Numbered from the stretch's first letter, positions 23,172-34,197 are shown. The stretch: 64,000 nt of DNA from Gautieria morchelliformis (GCA_015179125.1 WHVA01000445.1:30909-94908); one strand, 5' to 3'. The notes: a model not told the origin generated them from the sequence alone. Translations and numbers: made by a program.

Positions 23172-23369
23172 TGCGCAAGAATTGAGATGTTGTGGCTATA
23201 GGTCGAGGTGCTCACTGGTCGAGTAGAATAGAGTCGTTGATTCAATGCTCTCTAGTGACCGAAAGCCACTGTCTTAAATACACGAGAGTCCTATCTAATT
23301 ATATCCTCGATATATTGTCTGCACGGGCCACTCCCCTTTCACCAGTCCACCATTCCTTGTGCTCGCCCG

Positions 23370-23790
23370 GTACCTTGATGGGATGTACAGCCCACCCAAG
23401 CGATTTCCTTTTCGAGCGACACCCAAAAATAGCAATTAGCGCCAGGATACTTCGGCGATTCCCCTTTAGGGCTTCGACGAGATATTTTCTCTAAGTCCTT
23501 CCATAGGAGTTGGGGTGGCATGGCGTGGGGTAAAGAATCAAAACCTGGAATATAAAACATAAAACATAAAACATAAAATATAAAACATAACACATAACAC
23601 ATAACACATAAAACAAAAATAAGAAAAAAAGGGTACTTTCACTTGGGTTGAGGTTTTATCATGTCTGCCAGGTGCATGAAGAGGACCGACCATTCACTGA
23701 CCCTCCCCGCCCTCGCTGCGCTCGGGGGGTCCCCCGAACCAGGTTGGTTCAGGTCGGCATGCTAAAGCCTCATTCGTGCATTTCAAATAG
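23370..23790. repeat. Dispersed repeat, copy 2 (family R)
   Basis: Second copy of the repeat at 10.18-10.65 kb. It is collinear with copy 1 except that the GC-rich core (23703-23750) is in reverse orientation relative to copy 1 (10568-10612), between CTGACC and GGTCGG. Confidence 0.65.
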
Positions 23791-23879
23791 TATGAGTGCT
23801 TCATGAATTTAACCGCTCCATGATATAATCAATGCAAAAGGGGATTAACCAGTGGCAAATTTTATTAATCAAAATCTGT

Positions 23880-23960
23880 GAAGCAAAAGACTACTATGAG
23901 AATTGAACCGATGCCCACAAATACCACCATTAACGCTCAAATGAATGAGCTACAATAAAC
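23880..23960 (-). other. tRNA-like stretch (possible SINE head or pseudo-tRNA)
   Basis: Read on minus, GTAGCTCATTCATTTGAGCG resembles a tRNA D-arm with internal A box. About 40 bases later, GGTTCAATTC resembles a B box and T-arm. The acceptor ends do not pair and the T-stem has mismatches, so it is not a functional tRNA. It lies inside the copia I 3' LTR region. Confidence 0.4.
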
Positions 23961-24379
23961 ATTGTACAAGAATGGAACAATGGTATTTCTCTAGCATGGG
24001 CTTTCCTGGAAACATTGTTCATAAGATGAAAGCTGCAAGCTTTGTGGTTCCACGGTCTTCAAAATGTTTGACGCCCGTTAGAGCTCCGTAGGTTGACCTT
24101 TCATGCACATTTGTAGTGAGCGTGGCTGCAGGGAGTAAGTAAGACACAGTTGTCTGTATCGTCATGGACAACGCCGAATTCAGAGAGAAAATATCTTGTC
24201 GAAGCCCGAAAGGGGAATCGCCGAAGTATCCTGGCACTAATTGCTATTTTTGCATGTCTCTCGAAAAGGAAATCACTTGGGTGGGCCTTAAATTCACCTT
24301 GATGTGTCAGCATGCCGAAGTGCTGCATGCGCCAAGCTAACTTCTAACACTCCCCCTCATAACACTCCCTCTGTCCTCG

Positions 24380-24720
24380 GTGAACCCTAACTTCCAACGC
24401 AGATACTTGTGTTGATGCCCTTCGAGTCCCTTCGTCATTAAATCCATAAGGTTTTCCTTCGACCTGATGTATGTAAGTGAAGCCTCATTAGAGGCCACCT
24501 TTTCGCAGATGAAGTGGTAAGCAATGTTAATGTGCTTGGTTCGAGCATGGTAAGTCGCGTCATGAGAAAGTGTGATTGTGCCAAGGTTATCGGATCTAAT
24601 AGATGTCAGTTGGGTTTGGTCAAATCCGAGCTCCTGCAGCGCTCTCCTCAGCCAAATGAGTTCCTTGGTTCCTTCGGTGATGGCAATATATTCGGCTTCT
24701 GTCCTGGATAATGAAACAGT
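24380..24720 (-). pseudogene. Copia I RNase H C-terminal part
   Basis: Minus-strand reading of the end of a copia polyprotein: SLSRTEAEYIAITEGTKEL, HARTKHINIAYHFICEKV and the ENLMDLMTKGL tail, all typical of Ty1/copia RNase H. It is cut off at 24720 from the rest of RNase H, which resumes at 25988, by an inserted block of about 1.26 kb. Confidence 0.85.
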
Positions 24721-25985
24721 GTGCTGGATTTTTGAACTCTGTCATGACGCGTTTATTTCCCATACTCAGAAGCTCAGTTTCCCTATTTTCTCACCCCACC
24801 TTCGTGTTCGTTCCGATCACCATTGTCATGTTCGGCAACCAATTCTCGCTGTTCGCGCCAACTACCATAGCCACGCTGTCAAACACACGATCGACGTCTT
24901 GGGACTGACTCGGCAGTCATCACTGGGCCTACCATCCCCTCTGCTCGACCCTCTTCCGATGGTGTTCTGATAGCTGGATTGTCATGACCTGTGTATTTCC
25001 TGCACCTTGGTATCTCCATTTTCCCTTTCGCTACTCCTCCTCAGTGTTCGCTCAGCTTCGCCCTCGACCTTGACCTCTCCTCCCCTGTGTCACCTCTGTT
25101 CGCCCTTCCTTGCATTTCGCCAAACGACTATTCGCTGCTCGCATCATTCGCCAACAGGCACGCCATCAAATACGATCGATACCATTCACCCGGCATGATG
25201 GTTCATCATTAACCCCATCGTCTTCTTAATCCAACCCCATTGGGCGTTCGTATGGTCAAGGTGTGTTCGCAGGACATCCCTTCCATAGGTCGTGCGGAAT
25301 CAACCCAGTAGACCAAGAGTCCGTGCAGGGTAGCATGTATGCGGGTCCCAAGACATGGTTTTGTCCATAAGTGCCTTCGCCACCTTTACTCTCCGTCGTT
25401 TCATGTTCTCCCTCTTCTCACATTCTATTGTATGTTTATTTCATCTATGTTGTATCATGACTACGCACCCCTATCCAACCCTGACTTGTGACGGCCTCTT
25501 TCCTATTCGCTGATTCCTTACGAGCATTCGATATAAGTAGTTTACATTCGCATGTATATTCCCCAGTTCAATTATCATACGTCGTTCATCTTGTGCAGCT
25601 TTGACCTCGCCGTGGTCACCATCTTAAGCCTTCTCTTGGAGATTTCCATCTTCGACTAGCAGAGGACTTAGGCATCACTGGTGAGTTCTCATACTTCATC
25701 TTCGTTCCCTTAGCCTTCGAACCATTTTCTGTGCTGTTGGCGAAGGGCTCCGAAGGAGCACCTTCGCCAGCGAAGGGATTGTCGAGACTTAGACAGCCCT
25801 TCTGTGAGACCTTGCACATTACATCGTCAAGAGTCACGGGCTATTTCGCTACGACTGTAGATAGGGTGAGCCCCGTTTAGGCAAACCCTCTTACCTTGTG
25901 AACATTTATTGGTTCACCTATTCGCCGAATGGCATACTTATTCACACAAGTTATTCGGGCATTCGCTGTGTTCACTAATACACGA
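24720..25985. mobile_element. Unidentified ~1.26-kb insertion inside copia I RNase H
   Basis: Interrupts RNase H between SVTWS (left part at 25988 onwards) and SLSRTEAEY. It has no long reading frame, is pyrimidine-rich on plus with many TTCGC words, and on the minus strand has AATAAA-like and promoter-like text near its right end, so a solo LTR or non-autonomous element is plausible. Clear terminal repeats or a target-site duplication could not be fixed by eye. Confidence 0.55.
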
Positions 25986-25987
25986 TA

Positions 25988-27129
25988 TTAACGCCTGAAA
26001 ACCAATCTTGACAAACTCCAAGTGACTGATCCCCCTCTGAACATTGCAATATATCCACCAATGGACCTGGCATCAGAACGGTTGGCATAGTCAGCATCGG
26101 TAAACAATTCAAGATTGGTTCCCATTTCCTTTTTGAAAAGTATACTGCCATCTTGGGTGCCTTTGAGATAATGCAGTACGTGCTTTATCGCCATCCAATG
26201 TTCCAGTCTGTAACAGTTTGTGAACTGACTTAGGTGTTGGACGGCAAACACTATGTTGGGTCTGGTTCCGAGCACGGCATACATGAGTGAGCCGATCACT
26301 TGGGCATATGGTATGTTGTTCTTGGGTTCTTCCTCTGATTCAAGGGGTTCATTGAGCTTGGTAGCGGTGCTGAATGGTGTTGCGACCGGGTACGCCCCCT
26401 GCATGTGAAAACGTGCGAGCATGACATCAATGTACACCCCTTGTGAAATCTTTAGAGTCCCTTCCCCCCTGTTCCTCTCAACTCTAACCCCAGAATCCTG
26501 TTCATTTTTCCCAAATCTGTCATGACGAACCTTCCCTGAAGTTCCTCTTTTACTCTCTCCATCCCGCTGACTGTGTTTGCAACCAAGCCTAGATCATCGA
26601 CATATCCGGCTATAGCTTCAATGTTGATTCCTGATTTCCTGATATAAATACACTCGTTGGCTGAGCTCTGGATATACCCGAGGTCGAATAGTTCCCTGTG
26701 GAGCTGCTGGTGCCAAGCATGTCCAGCCTGTTTTAATCCATAAATAGCACGTTGTAACTTCAACACTCGTCCTGACCTATCGTTGAAACCCTCTGGTTGC
26801 CTCATGTATATCTCCTCCTCCAGTTCCGAGTTGAGGTATGCCCCCTTCACATCCATCATCTCTATTTCCCAGTCTTGGGAGTTTGCAATGGCTAATAAAA
26901 GTCGTAGTGAGTCAAACTTGACGACAGGTGAGGTAATGTCATAGTAATCCATTCCCAGCCTTTGTGTGAACCCCTGTGCCACCACTCGTGCTTTCCCCTT
27001 CTCAAACTCTCTGTCTGGTTTGGTTTTTACCGCATACACCCACCGGCACCCAATGGCATTGCAATCCGGCAGTAGTTCCACCAATTCCCACATCCCAATC
27101 TCTTGATGTTGTTCAATTTCTACCTCCAT
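25988..27129 (-). pseudogene. Copia I reverse transcriptase and start of RNase H
   Basis: 26452-27129 carries the RVT_2 reverse transcriptase: GCRWVYAVKTKPDREFEKG, the DVKGAYLNSELEEEIYMRQP block and the catalytic YVDDLGL. 25988-26437 continues with MLARFHMQGAYPVATPF, the IGSLMYA block and RNase H DADYAN. The two frames are offset near 26450, indicating a frameshift. Confidence 0.88.
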
Positions 27130-27209
27130 TGCCTTTTCCCAAATGTGTGCATCCGATCAGTTAATTGCCTCAGCGTAACTGTTTGGTTCGGTGATGATTT
27201 CGTGACTGA

Positions 27210-28235
27210 CTAATGCTCGGTCTGGATCGTTAAGTTTTCGGTGGTCTGGCCTATTGGTTGTGCGCTGCTTCGTCGGATGTCAGGTGTCGGTGCCTTGGTT
27301 GTCATTTCAGGTGTGTGTTGGGTGGTGTTACTTTCCCCTGCTTCCGCTCTCTTAATTACTGTTGCCTCCACTCTTCCATTTTCTCCCACTTCCGCTCCCT
27401 CTGGCTGCCACTCGCATGCTCCTGTCTCCCCCTCGAGCACAGCATCCTCATCCTCATCTCTGTCAGGTATGGCAAATAGGTGAGTGTCGCTTTTGTCAAA
27501 TGTGATATTCCTTGAAGTCTGAACATGCCTTGAGTGCTTGTTGTAAAATTTCCAAGCCTTTGCGTGCTCAGCAACACTAATGAAAATATGGTCCTCTGCT
27601 TTTGGGTCCAGTTTGGCACATCGCTGGTCCGGTACCATCACCCAACAGTGCATCCCAAACTCCTCAAGTCTCAATACATCTGGTTTACTCCCAAAGAAGG
27701 CTTTATATGGCGTGGTTGCAGTTCCGAGGGCTCGAGTAGGTGATCTATTCTTGATATAGCAAGCATAAGCTACTGCCTCAGGCCACAAGATCTTTGAGAG
27801 ATTTTTGGCAAAAATCATGGCACGAGCATGTTCAAGTAGAGTCCTGTTGAGTCGTTTGGCTATTCTGTTCTGTGCCGGCAAGTAAGGTGCGGTTGTTTCC
27901 ATAATGATACCATGTTGTGTGCAGTAGTCTTTAAAATGTTTATTGACATATTCCCCACCATTATCAGAACAAAGGATTTTGAGTTTGTTGCCGGTTTGTG
28001 TCTCAACTAAGCTCCTGAACCCATTGAAGTTTTTTAGTGTCTCATCTTTAGTGTTGCCAAAATATACCCTCGAGTATCTGGTTTTAGCATCTGTGAATGA
28101 ATAAAAGTAGTGTTCATGGGTGGGCCCTTCCACTTGGGCTGGGCCCCCATACAGTGCCTTGGCAATCTCCTCAGCATGCTTCGGGAAAGGCTCCACATGA
28201 CGCTTCCCCTGAATGCAAGCATGCAAGCAGTACAT
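27210..28235 (-). CDS. Copia I integrase
   Basis: A 341-residue open frame with the DDE integrase core: YFYSFTDAKTRYSRVYF contains the first Asp, LCSDNGGEYV the second, and the following NRTLLEHARAMIF block the C-terminal part. The Glu region reads PAQNRIAKRLNRTLLEH where an NG(V/I)AE(R) motif is expected (here NRIAKR, E to K). The tail (VQTSRNITFDKSD) is the usual link to reverse transcriptase. Probably catalytically dead. Confidence 0.85.
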   Translation of the reverse strand: MYCLHACIQGKRHVEPFPKHAEEIAKALYGGPAQVEGPTHEHYFYSFTDAKTRYSRVYFGNTKDETLKNFNGFRSLVETQTGNKLKILCSDNGGEYVNKHFKDYCTQHGIIMETTAPYLPAQNRIAKRLNRTLLEHARAMIFAKNLSKILWPEAVAYACYIKNRSPTRALGTATTPYKAFFGSKPDVLRLEEFGMHCWVMVPDQRCAKLDPKAEDHIFISVAEHAKAWKFYNKHSRHVQTSRNITFDKSDTHLFAIPDRDEDEDAVLEGETGACEWQPEGAEVGENGRVEATVIKRAEAGESNTTQHTPEMTTKAPTPDIRRSSAQPIGQTTENLTIQTEH

Positions 28236-28257
28236 TGAGTTGGTGCCTGCGATTCAT

Positions 28258-28986
28258 CTATGAGTAAGCCAGTAACCAGATCATTACCCTGTAAGGTTTT
28301 GATGGTCCAAGGGTTGACGTGCCCAAGGATGTGGTGCCATTTGTCCAGGTACACACTCTCACCACTGCCGCAAACTCTCTTCCCTCCCTGTGTGCTGTCC
28401 CCTTGCACCTTACTTGATACATCCGCCCAACCTTTTTTCCCATCCCAAAAACAAGGCCTGATTTGGACTTGAACTCCACAACAGTAAATGTAAATTTAGC
28501 AGTATGCCCTAGATGTGTGAGGCGCCCTATGCTGATAAGGTTTTTGGGCGCTTCAGGTGCCTGTTTCACGTCTTTGAGTTTAATGTCAAAAGTTGCCATG
28601 CCGACTTTGAGTTGTATAGGTACCGTTCCTCGTCCCTGTGTTTTGAGTGAAGCTCCGGGGGTAATACCATCAATGGTCAATGTTTCTTTGGTGAAGGTTG
28701 AGAAATCATATCGGTCACGGGCTATGTGTGTGGTTGCAGCAGAGTCAGCAAGCCAGTCCGATGCTGAAACAGAAACGAGTGCTGTATTATCAGCCATGAA
28801 AGTGAATTCATTTTCTTTGGCCTGCTTAATAGTCTCAGTGTCCTTTGACTTGTACCATGTCAGTGCTTGCCCTTCCTTTCCCCCTCCTTTTGCCCAGCAA
28901 TCCCTGACAAAGTGTCCCTTCTTGCTGCAATTCCGGCATTTTCCCTTTGTAGCACCTGAGTCATCCCATGACTGTGATGCCTTCAA
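28258..28986 (-). pseudogene. Copia I zinc knuckle, protease and gag-pre-integrase
   Basis: CRNCSKKGHFVRDC is a CCHC nucleocapsid knuckle. DWLADSAATTHI is at the place of the copia protease active site, where DSGAT or DTGST is usual; the Gly has become Ala. APKNLISIGRL follows. The histidine/cysteine gag-pre-integrase part is in a shifted frame at the downstream end (about 28.2-28.4 kb). Confidence 0.85.
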
Positions 28987-29026
28987 CGCGGTCTGTCATG
29001 CTATTCCTGCCTGCCATGCCCGGTCT

Positions 29027-29703
29027 TCATCCAAGATCCTGGCTATTACATAATGTGTCTGACATAATTGCCACTCCCCCAGCATTGACCGCGGTCATGA
29101 ATGAAGACCAGGAATCCGGTAATGAGGTAAGCAGCGTGTTCGTGAAGTTGAGGTCAGTGATTAATTGACCTCGAGCGTTTAACTCCTGCTGGAGTCCTTG
29201 GAGTTTACGCACATGCTCTTCCATATTGGAGCTGTCTTCAGCAAACATCCTAAAAAAGTCTCAGCATAGATTGACAACGCCTACCGCCCTTTTAGACTCA
29301 AAAATCCCTTGTAACCTAGACCAGATAGCATAGCTAGTCATCATCTGTAGACTAGATGCTCATCGGTTATGCACAGACAAATTTCTTTTCTCGCTTTCTT
29401 GTCCTTTTTCTTCCAATCAGCGATCACCTGCCCCTCTGCCACTGTTACATTCTTCGGATCTGTTGGTTCAGGTTCCGCTTCAGTGCTGTTGGTGACATTC
29501 CAAAGATTTTGATCATCAAGGATCCATTCAAGGTGGCGGTGCCAAGCGGCATAGTTATCACCATTTAGCGGATCCACTTTGGATGTGTTATTGGTACTGG
29601 CAAGGGACATTGTAGGTCGATTGTTACTGATATAGAAGTACGATAAATGATATGAGTGATTAGTTACGGCCGGGGCCCATAACCTATAGGTCGAAGTGCT
29701 CAC
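29027..29703 (-). pseudogene. Copia I gag, N-terminal part, with stops
   Basis: 29341-29703 reads a gag start of the UBN2/DUF4219 type (VDPLNGDNYAAWHRHLEWIL). 29027-29248 reads the middle (NMEEHVRKLQGLQQELNARG and LLTSLPDSWSSF). The stretch between reads SYAIWSRLQGIFESK but contains stops, so gag is not made. Confidence 0.85.
29673..29684 (-). promoter_or_regulatory. Copia I primer-binding site
   Basis: GGTTATGGGCCC read on minus, next to the 5' LTR end (LTR text begins at 29685). Same sequence and position as in copia II and III. Confidence 0.75.
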
Positions 29704-29835
29704 TGGTAGAGTAGAATAGAGTCATTGATTCGATGCTCTCTAGTGACTGAAAGCCACTGTCTTAAATACACCAGAGTCCTATCTAATTATATCCTTGATC
29801 TATTGTCCTCAGGGGGCCACTTGAGGTCGATGGTG

Positions 29836-30331
29836 TTTGAAGAGACATGAGTGTTTGTCACATGTTTAGGCGGCACTAAAATTCATTGACCATTTCACTT
29901 GCTCACGTCTCGTTCCTATCCTCATTTGCAGTCCGGGACTTTCCCCATGTCTCATCTCGCCCACATACACACTTGGATTGAGTGGCCGTGTCAATCTGCA
30001 TACCAACGGCACACACCCTCTTCCTTTCCTTCTTAACTCCCTCTTCAACTCCACTTTCTTTGATCGCCCCTTCTCTCCAACCTTGACCATGCTTCTCCCC
30101 CTTGTTGCCCTCACCACCACTCTTCTCATGTCCATACATGCCAAGGTCATCACATGCGTCCCAGACACTGCCCCACCTGGCTTTGAAATCTTCTGAATCT
30201 TCGAGTGAAATATCGAAACTGACATGGTGGCCTCTAATACCAGATATTGGGGGCTCCATTACCGGATCTAGACCTTTAATGGGAGGCGAGGAAAGAGAAA
30301 GCAAGATGTGGGATGCCTTTTTAGTTCCTAG
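29836..30331. other. Spacer between copia I and LINE ORF1
   Basis: No gene recognised. It may include the 5' untranslated part of the LINE. Reading frames on either strand (for example the minus frame 29903-30439) show no known motif. Confidence 0.3.
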
Positions 30332-31485
30332 TTGATCAAGATTCTTAAGAGCCTGACAATTGTTCCCATGCTCCGACCACCACCTGCCAGTGCAGATAAC
30401 AGCGAAACTACCCCCTCTGTACCTGTGGACACCATCCAAGCTACTCTTGGCTCATCCGCACGAGAAAAACCTGAGACTGCTTATGTTAACTCGTATGTTT
30501 CATCTGTCTGTGAAAAATTGGAGGCAATCTCAATGCACATTGGCCTAATGGCATCCCCTAGCGAACCCCAATCTTACACGTCAGTCCTAGCCAGCTCACC
30601 GACATGTGTGACACGTATCAAACCCCACTGTGACACCAAACATCATATCACGCTATCGCATATCAACCAACAGAACCCAGCCCTCAAGGAATTCCTGGAC
30701 TCAGAGTTGAGGAAAGAGATTAACAAAGCCTTGCTCTCACAAGGCTGGGATCCAGACCCTGAAGGAGAGCAGGAGGAGGAGAGCGTACTTCGTGTCTGAG
30801 CCGCAGGATGGCACTGAAGCAGTGATATATGGATAGCAGCGGGCTCAGAGCATGAGCACGATGTGATAATCAAGAAAGCTCACCGATGGCTCCCAGTCCT
30901 ATCAACAAACCTGCATATCACCTGAAAGACTTACCTGGTGATCGTTCATGCCATCCCCACTACATTTAATCCTGATCAAGACAGTGATGACATCGCTACG
31001 CTGCTGGACGATAATGAGAACATCATTCCCCATCCTTCGATGCTGCAACGTGCTGAATTTGTCTCCCACTCTCCACAGCTACCTCAGAAGGCACACTCAT
31101 CCCTTGTCCTATATCTAACTGATCACCATGCATCCAACAACTGCATCCAACAACACATGGCATACCGAGGATGTCTTCACTCAACCACACATTTCATACA
31201 CCATCCCCCACATGCTTCAACTGCTACGGCATAGGCCACTTTGCTTGATCATGCAAAACCACCGCGAAATGTGGAATATGCATGGGTCCACACACTACAT
31301 CTGACTGCAAGTGCCCTGACCAGAATACATGCCAGGAGTCAATGTGCCCACATGTCACACTGAAATGCGCCCTCTGCGATGGATCCCATGCAGCGACTGA
31401 CTGCAAGCTTTGCAGGGCTCGTCAATTCCTTCTTGACCGGCACATTCAGAATGCTGCAACAGTAGATGGTCTGTATCATGCTTGA
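30332..31485 (+). pseudogene. LINE (Tad-like) ORF1, fragmented
   Basis: Pieces in three frames recreate a fungal Tad-type ORF1 order: 30332-30799 (ETAYVNSYVSSVCEKLEAI, then LRKEINKALLSQGWDPDPEG); 30850-31234 (KKAHRWLPVLSTNLHIT, TTFNPDQDSDDIATLLDDN, LVLYLTDHHASNNC); and 31235-31485 with three CCHC-type knuckles (CFNCYGIGHFA, KCGICMGPHTTSDCKC, KCALCDGSHAATDCKLC). Stops and shifts separate them. The protein would be the RNA-binding nucleocapsid-like ORF1p of a non-LTR retrotransposon. Confidence 0.75.
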
Positions 31486-31730
31486 AGGAGAGGTAGACTA
31501 CAATGCAATGAGAGGAGGACCAAAGAAGGAGGTGAACAGGTAAAAGGTCAAGATGCACAAGGCACAAAGCCACACACACCCCCCGCCCACATAGGCACAG
31601 ACAAGCTCGGGGCCTCGCCCAAAGAGCACAAGCAGAGACAGAGAACAAAATGCGAGAAGGAGAAGACATAAGATAGGAGCTGTACTTGCCATCTTACATA
31701 GGGCATTTCCCCAAAAGACATAAAATTTGG

Positions 31731-31733
<3 letters not shown>

Positions 31734-31772
<39 letters not shown>
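31734..31772 (+). repeat. Poly(A) run of 39 bases
   Basis: 39 consecutive A closing the LINE-like segment; it marks the 3' end of a plus-strand retrotransposed RNA. Confidence 0.9.
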
Positions 31773-31774
<2 letters not shown>

Positions 31775-32364
31775 GCCTGACAGGTTCACAATGGTTTATG
31801 TGGACATACCATCGCCTGATGCTGCACGCAGCTCCACAGACACAATCGAGGCATGATCTACTCCCAAACGGTCAATACTGTCCTGGGACTACTCAACACA
31901 AGTCCCCTATAGTCAAAGAAACGTCACACCTCGTCCTGAATGTTTACCACAAATCCAGTACAGTCCAGATAGATGCGATCAAGAGACTCTGGGTAAAGGT
32001 AGACAAACGAATTGGCATAAACTGCGTTCGACAGCAAACGAAATGGCTGAGGTCTGCTCTTCGTCAGTATGGATAAAGTTTGTGTTCCGATAGACATACT
32101 TTGACCTCCCCGCTCTTGCAATAGTCGCAATGAGTTGGTCCGTTGTCTGTTGTACCCCAGAATGGCACGTTAGAAATATATAATGCGACAATTAGCATGT
32201 GTTCTTTCCAAATGCCTTCCTGGCTCTGGCATTTTGAAAAACGTCGTCCGCACGACCGATGATGTCGCTTGAACCAGGAAGCCGCTGGGGGATAGTCCGC
32301 GGACCGTGCCCCTGAATTTGGATATAAGTCCAACCTCCTATCGCCACAAGATCGCTCTTGCGCA
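31773..32364. other. Region upstream of F-box copy 2
   Basis: The part next to 32365 (about 32.27-32.36 kb) is homologous to the upstream flank of F-box copy 3 (50.67-50.76 kb; shared AAATTCAGGGG and AGGTTGGA-like words). The rest reads as minus-strand fragments (GPRTIPQRLPGSSDII; FLTCHSGVQQTTDQLI) that I do not recognise. Confidence 0.4.
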
Positions 32365-33575
32365 ATGTCATCATCGTAAGTTGTAACAATGTCCAGTCCC
32401 AAAAAAAAAGGAGAAATACTACGACGCCTCCTTTAGATCAACGAAATGCATACTTCCAGGAGAATTAATCGACCAAGTCATTGACCACTTGCACGATGAT
32501 TTACCTTTTCTATGAGCGTGTTGTATTGCTTGTCGCGCATGGGTCTCCAGTGCATGGTTTCATATATTCCAGGACATTATGCTCTCCACTAAGCGTGCCG
32601 ACACATTCCGAGTCCGGAAACTAGCCCCCATATTTTTCCCTTGGTCAGGTCGCTAACTATTAAGGGACACCCGGAACTAAGGTCGTCGGACTATCTGGAT
32701 ACGCTCATTCCCGCAATTGCTCCCAAATTGACAACACTGAAGGCCCTTCGAGTCCATTGCCTGACCATAGCTCAGCAGGACCCAAAGGTCCCATCTGCAT
32801 TAATTCACAACTTCTCTACCCTCCAAGAATTATCCATTATAGCAGTCACGTTCAACAGATTCAGAGACTTTGCAGCGCTCATAGTCGAGCATCCCTTCCT
32901 AAAATACCTGGATCTTGGAGACATCAGGTGGAATGAGTCGGTGACTGCGGCAAGTCACTGGGAGAATTTGTTTCAGGAGTATCCTGACTTGCGCTCACGG
33001 TTACGGTGCATAGCATTGAACGACCTATCTCCCAGCATGGTTGATTGGATTTCGTCGTGCTATCACTATCTCCCTGCTTATAGATTCACTCAACCCACCT
33101 TTTCTCTCCCTCTTAGCCCCCAGATGGCTAGGATTCTCCAACTCCTCGGATCTTCCCTCGAACACATCACCTTGGGAAATTGTCAAGCGATTTTGGAGTC
33201 TCCCGGTATGAAAGTTCCCTTTGTGGAAGCTTTCATCTCCCGTTGAAGCCATTTTAGGGAAACTAGAGACGGATCTCTTATCATCGCACACATGATTACG
33301 CACTCTAACTTTCGACGCCCTTCTACTTCGTCAAACATCATCACAGAGTTATGCATGGGTTCCTGTCTTGCTCTCCCAGGTCACATCCCGCTACATGGAG
33401 GAAATATCTTTCGTTTTGATCTTGAACCAAGTCAAGACAATCGAGAAAGTTTATCTAGAGCTCGTACAGGATATTATCACCCAGCCTGTTTTCAGTGGAG
33501 TGAAGCGTGTCATTTTTCGATTGATTGGCCCTTTGGATCCTGTGGAGGTCAGCCAAGCAATTAGGGCGTGAATGC
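32365..33575 (+). pseudogene. F-box/LRR-like protein, copy 2 (inverted, broken)
   Basis: Same structure as copy 1: 11-nt first exon (32365-32375), short intron, second exon from 32437. The F-box reading hits TGA at 32513-32515 where copy 1 has CGA, and about 10 bases are missing near 32610-32630, shifting the frame. The LRR part is open from 32641 to 33246, and the C-terminal part (SYAWVPVLLSQVTS) follows in another frame to about 33571. It lies in inverted orientation relative to copies 1 and 3 and carries segment L (inverted) at its 3' side. Confidence 0.8.
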
Positions 33576-33794
33576 ACAAACTCGATGAAATAGGACTACT
33601 TGTGTTCCGCCATGAAAAGCCAATTCAGATAGGGATAGGGATATGATTTGTGGCTCATAGATATCACCCCAGGACAGTTGGAATCGTGTGTTATATAAGA
33701 GAATTTCATCGATTGCTGACGATACTATTGCTCGCACTCGTTCATGGACTTAGCCTATAATATGTCTTTACTAGTCTCTATTTCCGCGGTACCT

Positions 33795-33965
33795 AGCTTT
33801 GGCCTGGGTTGACTGCTGTGCATCGCAAACCCCTCGCAGCCAACGAAAGCGCATGGCACGGCCCCTACAATACCCGCCTCCTCACGACCATCTCCCCTGG
33901 GTTAATACCGGCCACGGCCAGGGCTACGTCGTCGCGCACGCGGGACATGCAGATGCGCGTGAAAT
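33795..33965 (-). repeat. Boundary segment L, inverted partial copy
   Basis: Reverse complement of 16.38-16.56 kb (GTTGACTGCTGTGCATCGCA, GGGTTAATACCGGCCACGGC). It continues directly from the 3' flank of F-box copy 2, as L copy 3 does from copy 1. Confidence 0.75.
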
Positions 33966-34197
33966 GACAAGGTTTCTCCCAACAGCAAGGGTGTGGCAGC
34001 CACATTCCATATATTGTGGTTTGGTATGCCTGAACCAGGAGCATTAGTATGAGGCAGATAGCTGGAGTAATAGGCGCACTGACAAGGGCTCTTTGGTGGC
34101 AGAGTGTGATGCATTTGGGACATGTGTATCACTTCTGTCCCAAAAGTCCTGGATGGGCACCTCAAGCTCATCACTGGGTGGGTCAGGAAGGGAATGA

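Larger units (their letters stand above)
23197..24346 (-). repeat. 3' LTR region of copia I, with nested repeats
   Basis: The outermost 138 bases (23197-23338) match the surviving 5' LTR end at 29685-29825. The inner end is set by the purine tract GAGGGGGAG followed by TGTTAGAAG, read on minus at 24346. In between lie repeat family R copy 2 (23.37-23.79 kb), a tRNA-like stretch (about 23.88-23.96 kb) and an inverted R fragment (24.165-24.31 kb), so the LTR has been invaded or is composite. Confidence 0.6.
23197..29830 (-). mobile_element. Ty1/copia retrotransposon I, defective
   Basis: Minus-strand copia element: 5' LTR remnant (29685-29830), primer site (29673-29684), gag, zinc knuckle and protease, integrase, reverse transcriptase, RNase H, purine tract and 3' LTR in the canonical order. 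It carries stops in gag, a protease motif change, a frameshift in pol and an insertion of about 1.26 kb in RNase H. It sits in the promoter of F-box copy 1: its LTR end abuts sequence that is continuous in copies 2 and 3. Confidence 0.88.
30332..31772 (+). mobile_element. ORF1-only non-LTR retrotransposon with poly(A) tail
   Basis: ORF1 is followed by a purine-rich 3' region of about 250 bp and then an uninterrupted run of 39 A (31734-31772). No endonuclease or reverse-transcriptase ORF2 is present between them, so this is either a half-LINE or an internally deleted copy mobilised in trans. The 5' end is not defined. Confidence 0.6.

Noticed and set aside
30332..33246. Possibility that the LINE and F-box copy 2 form one transcription unit
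   Set aside because: They are separated by a poly(A) run and the F-box copy has its own homologous upstream flank.
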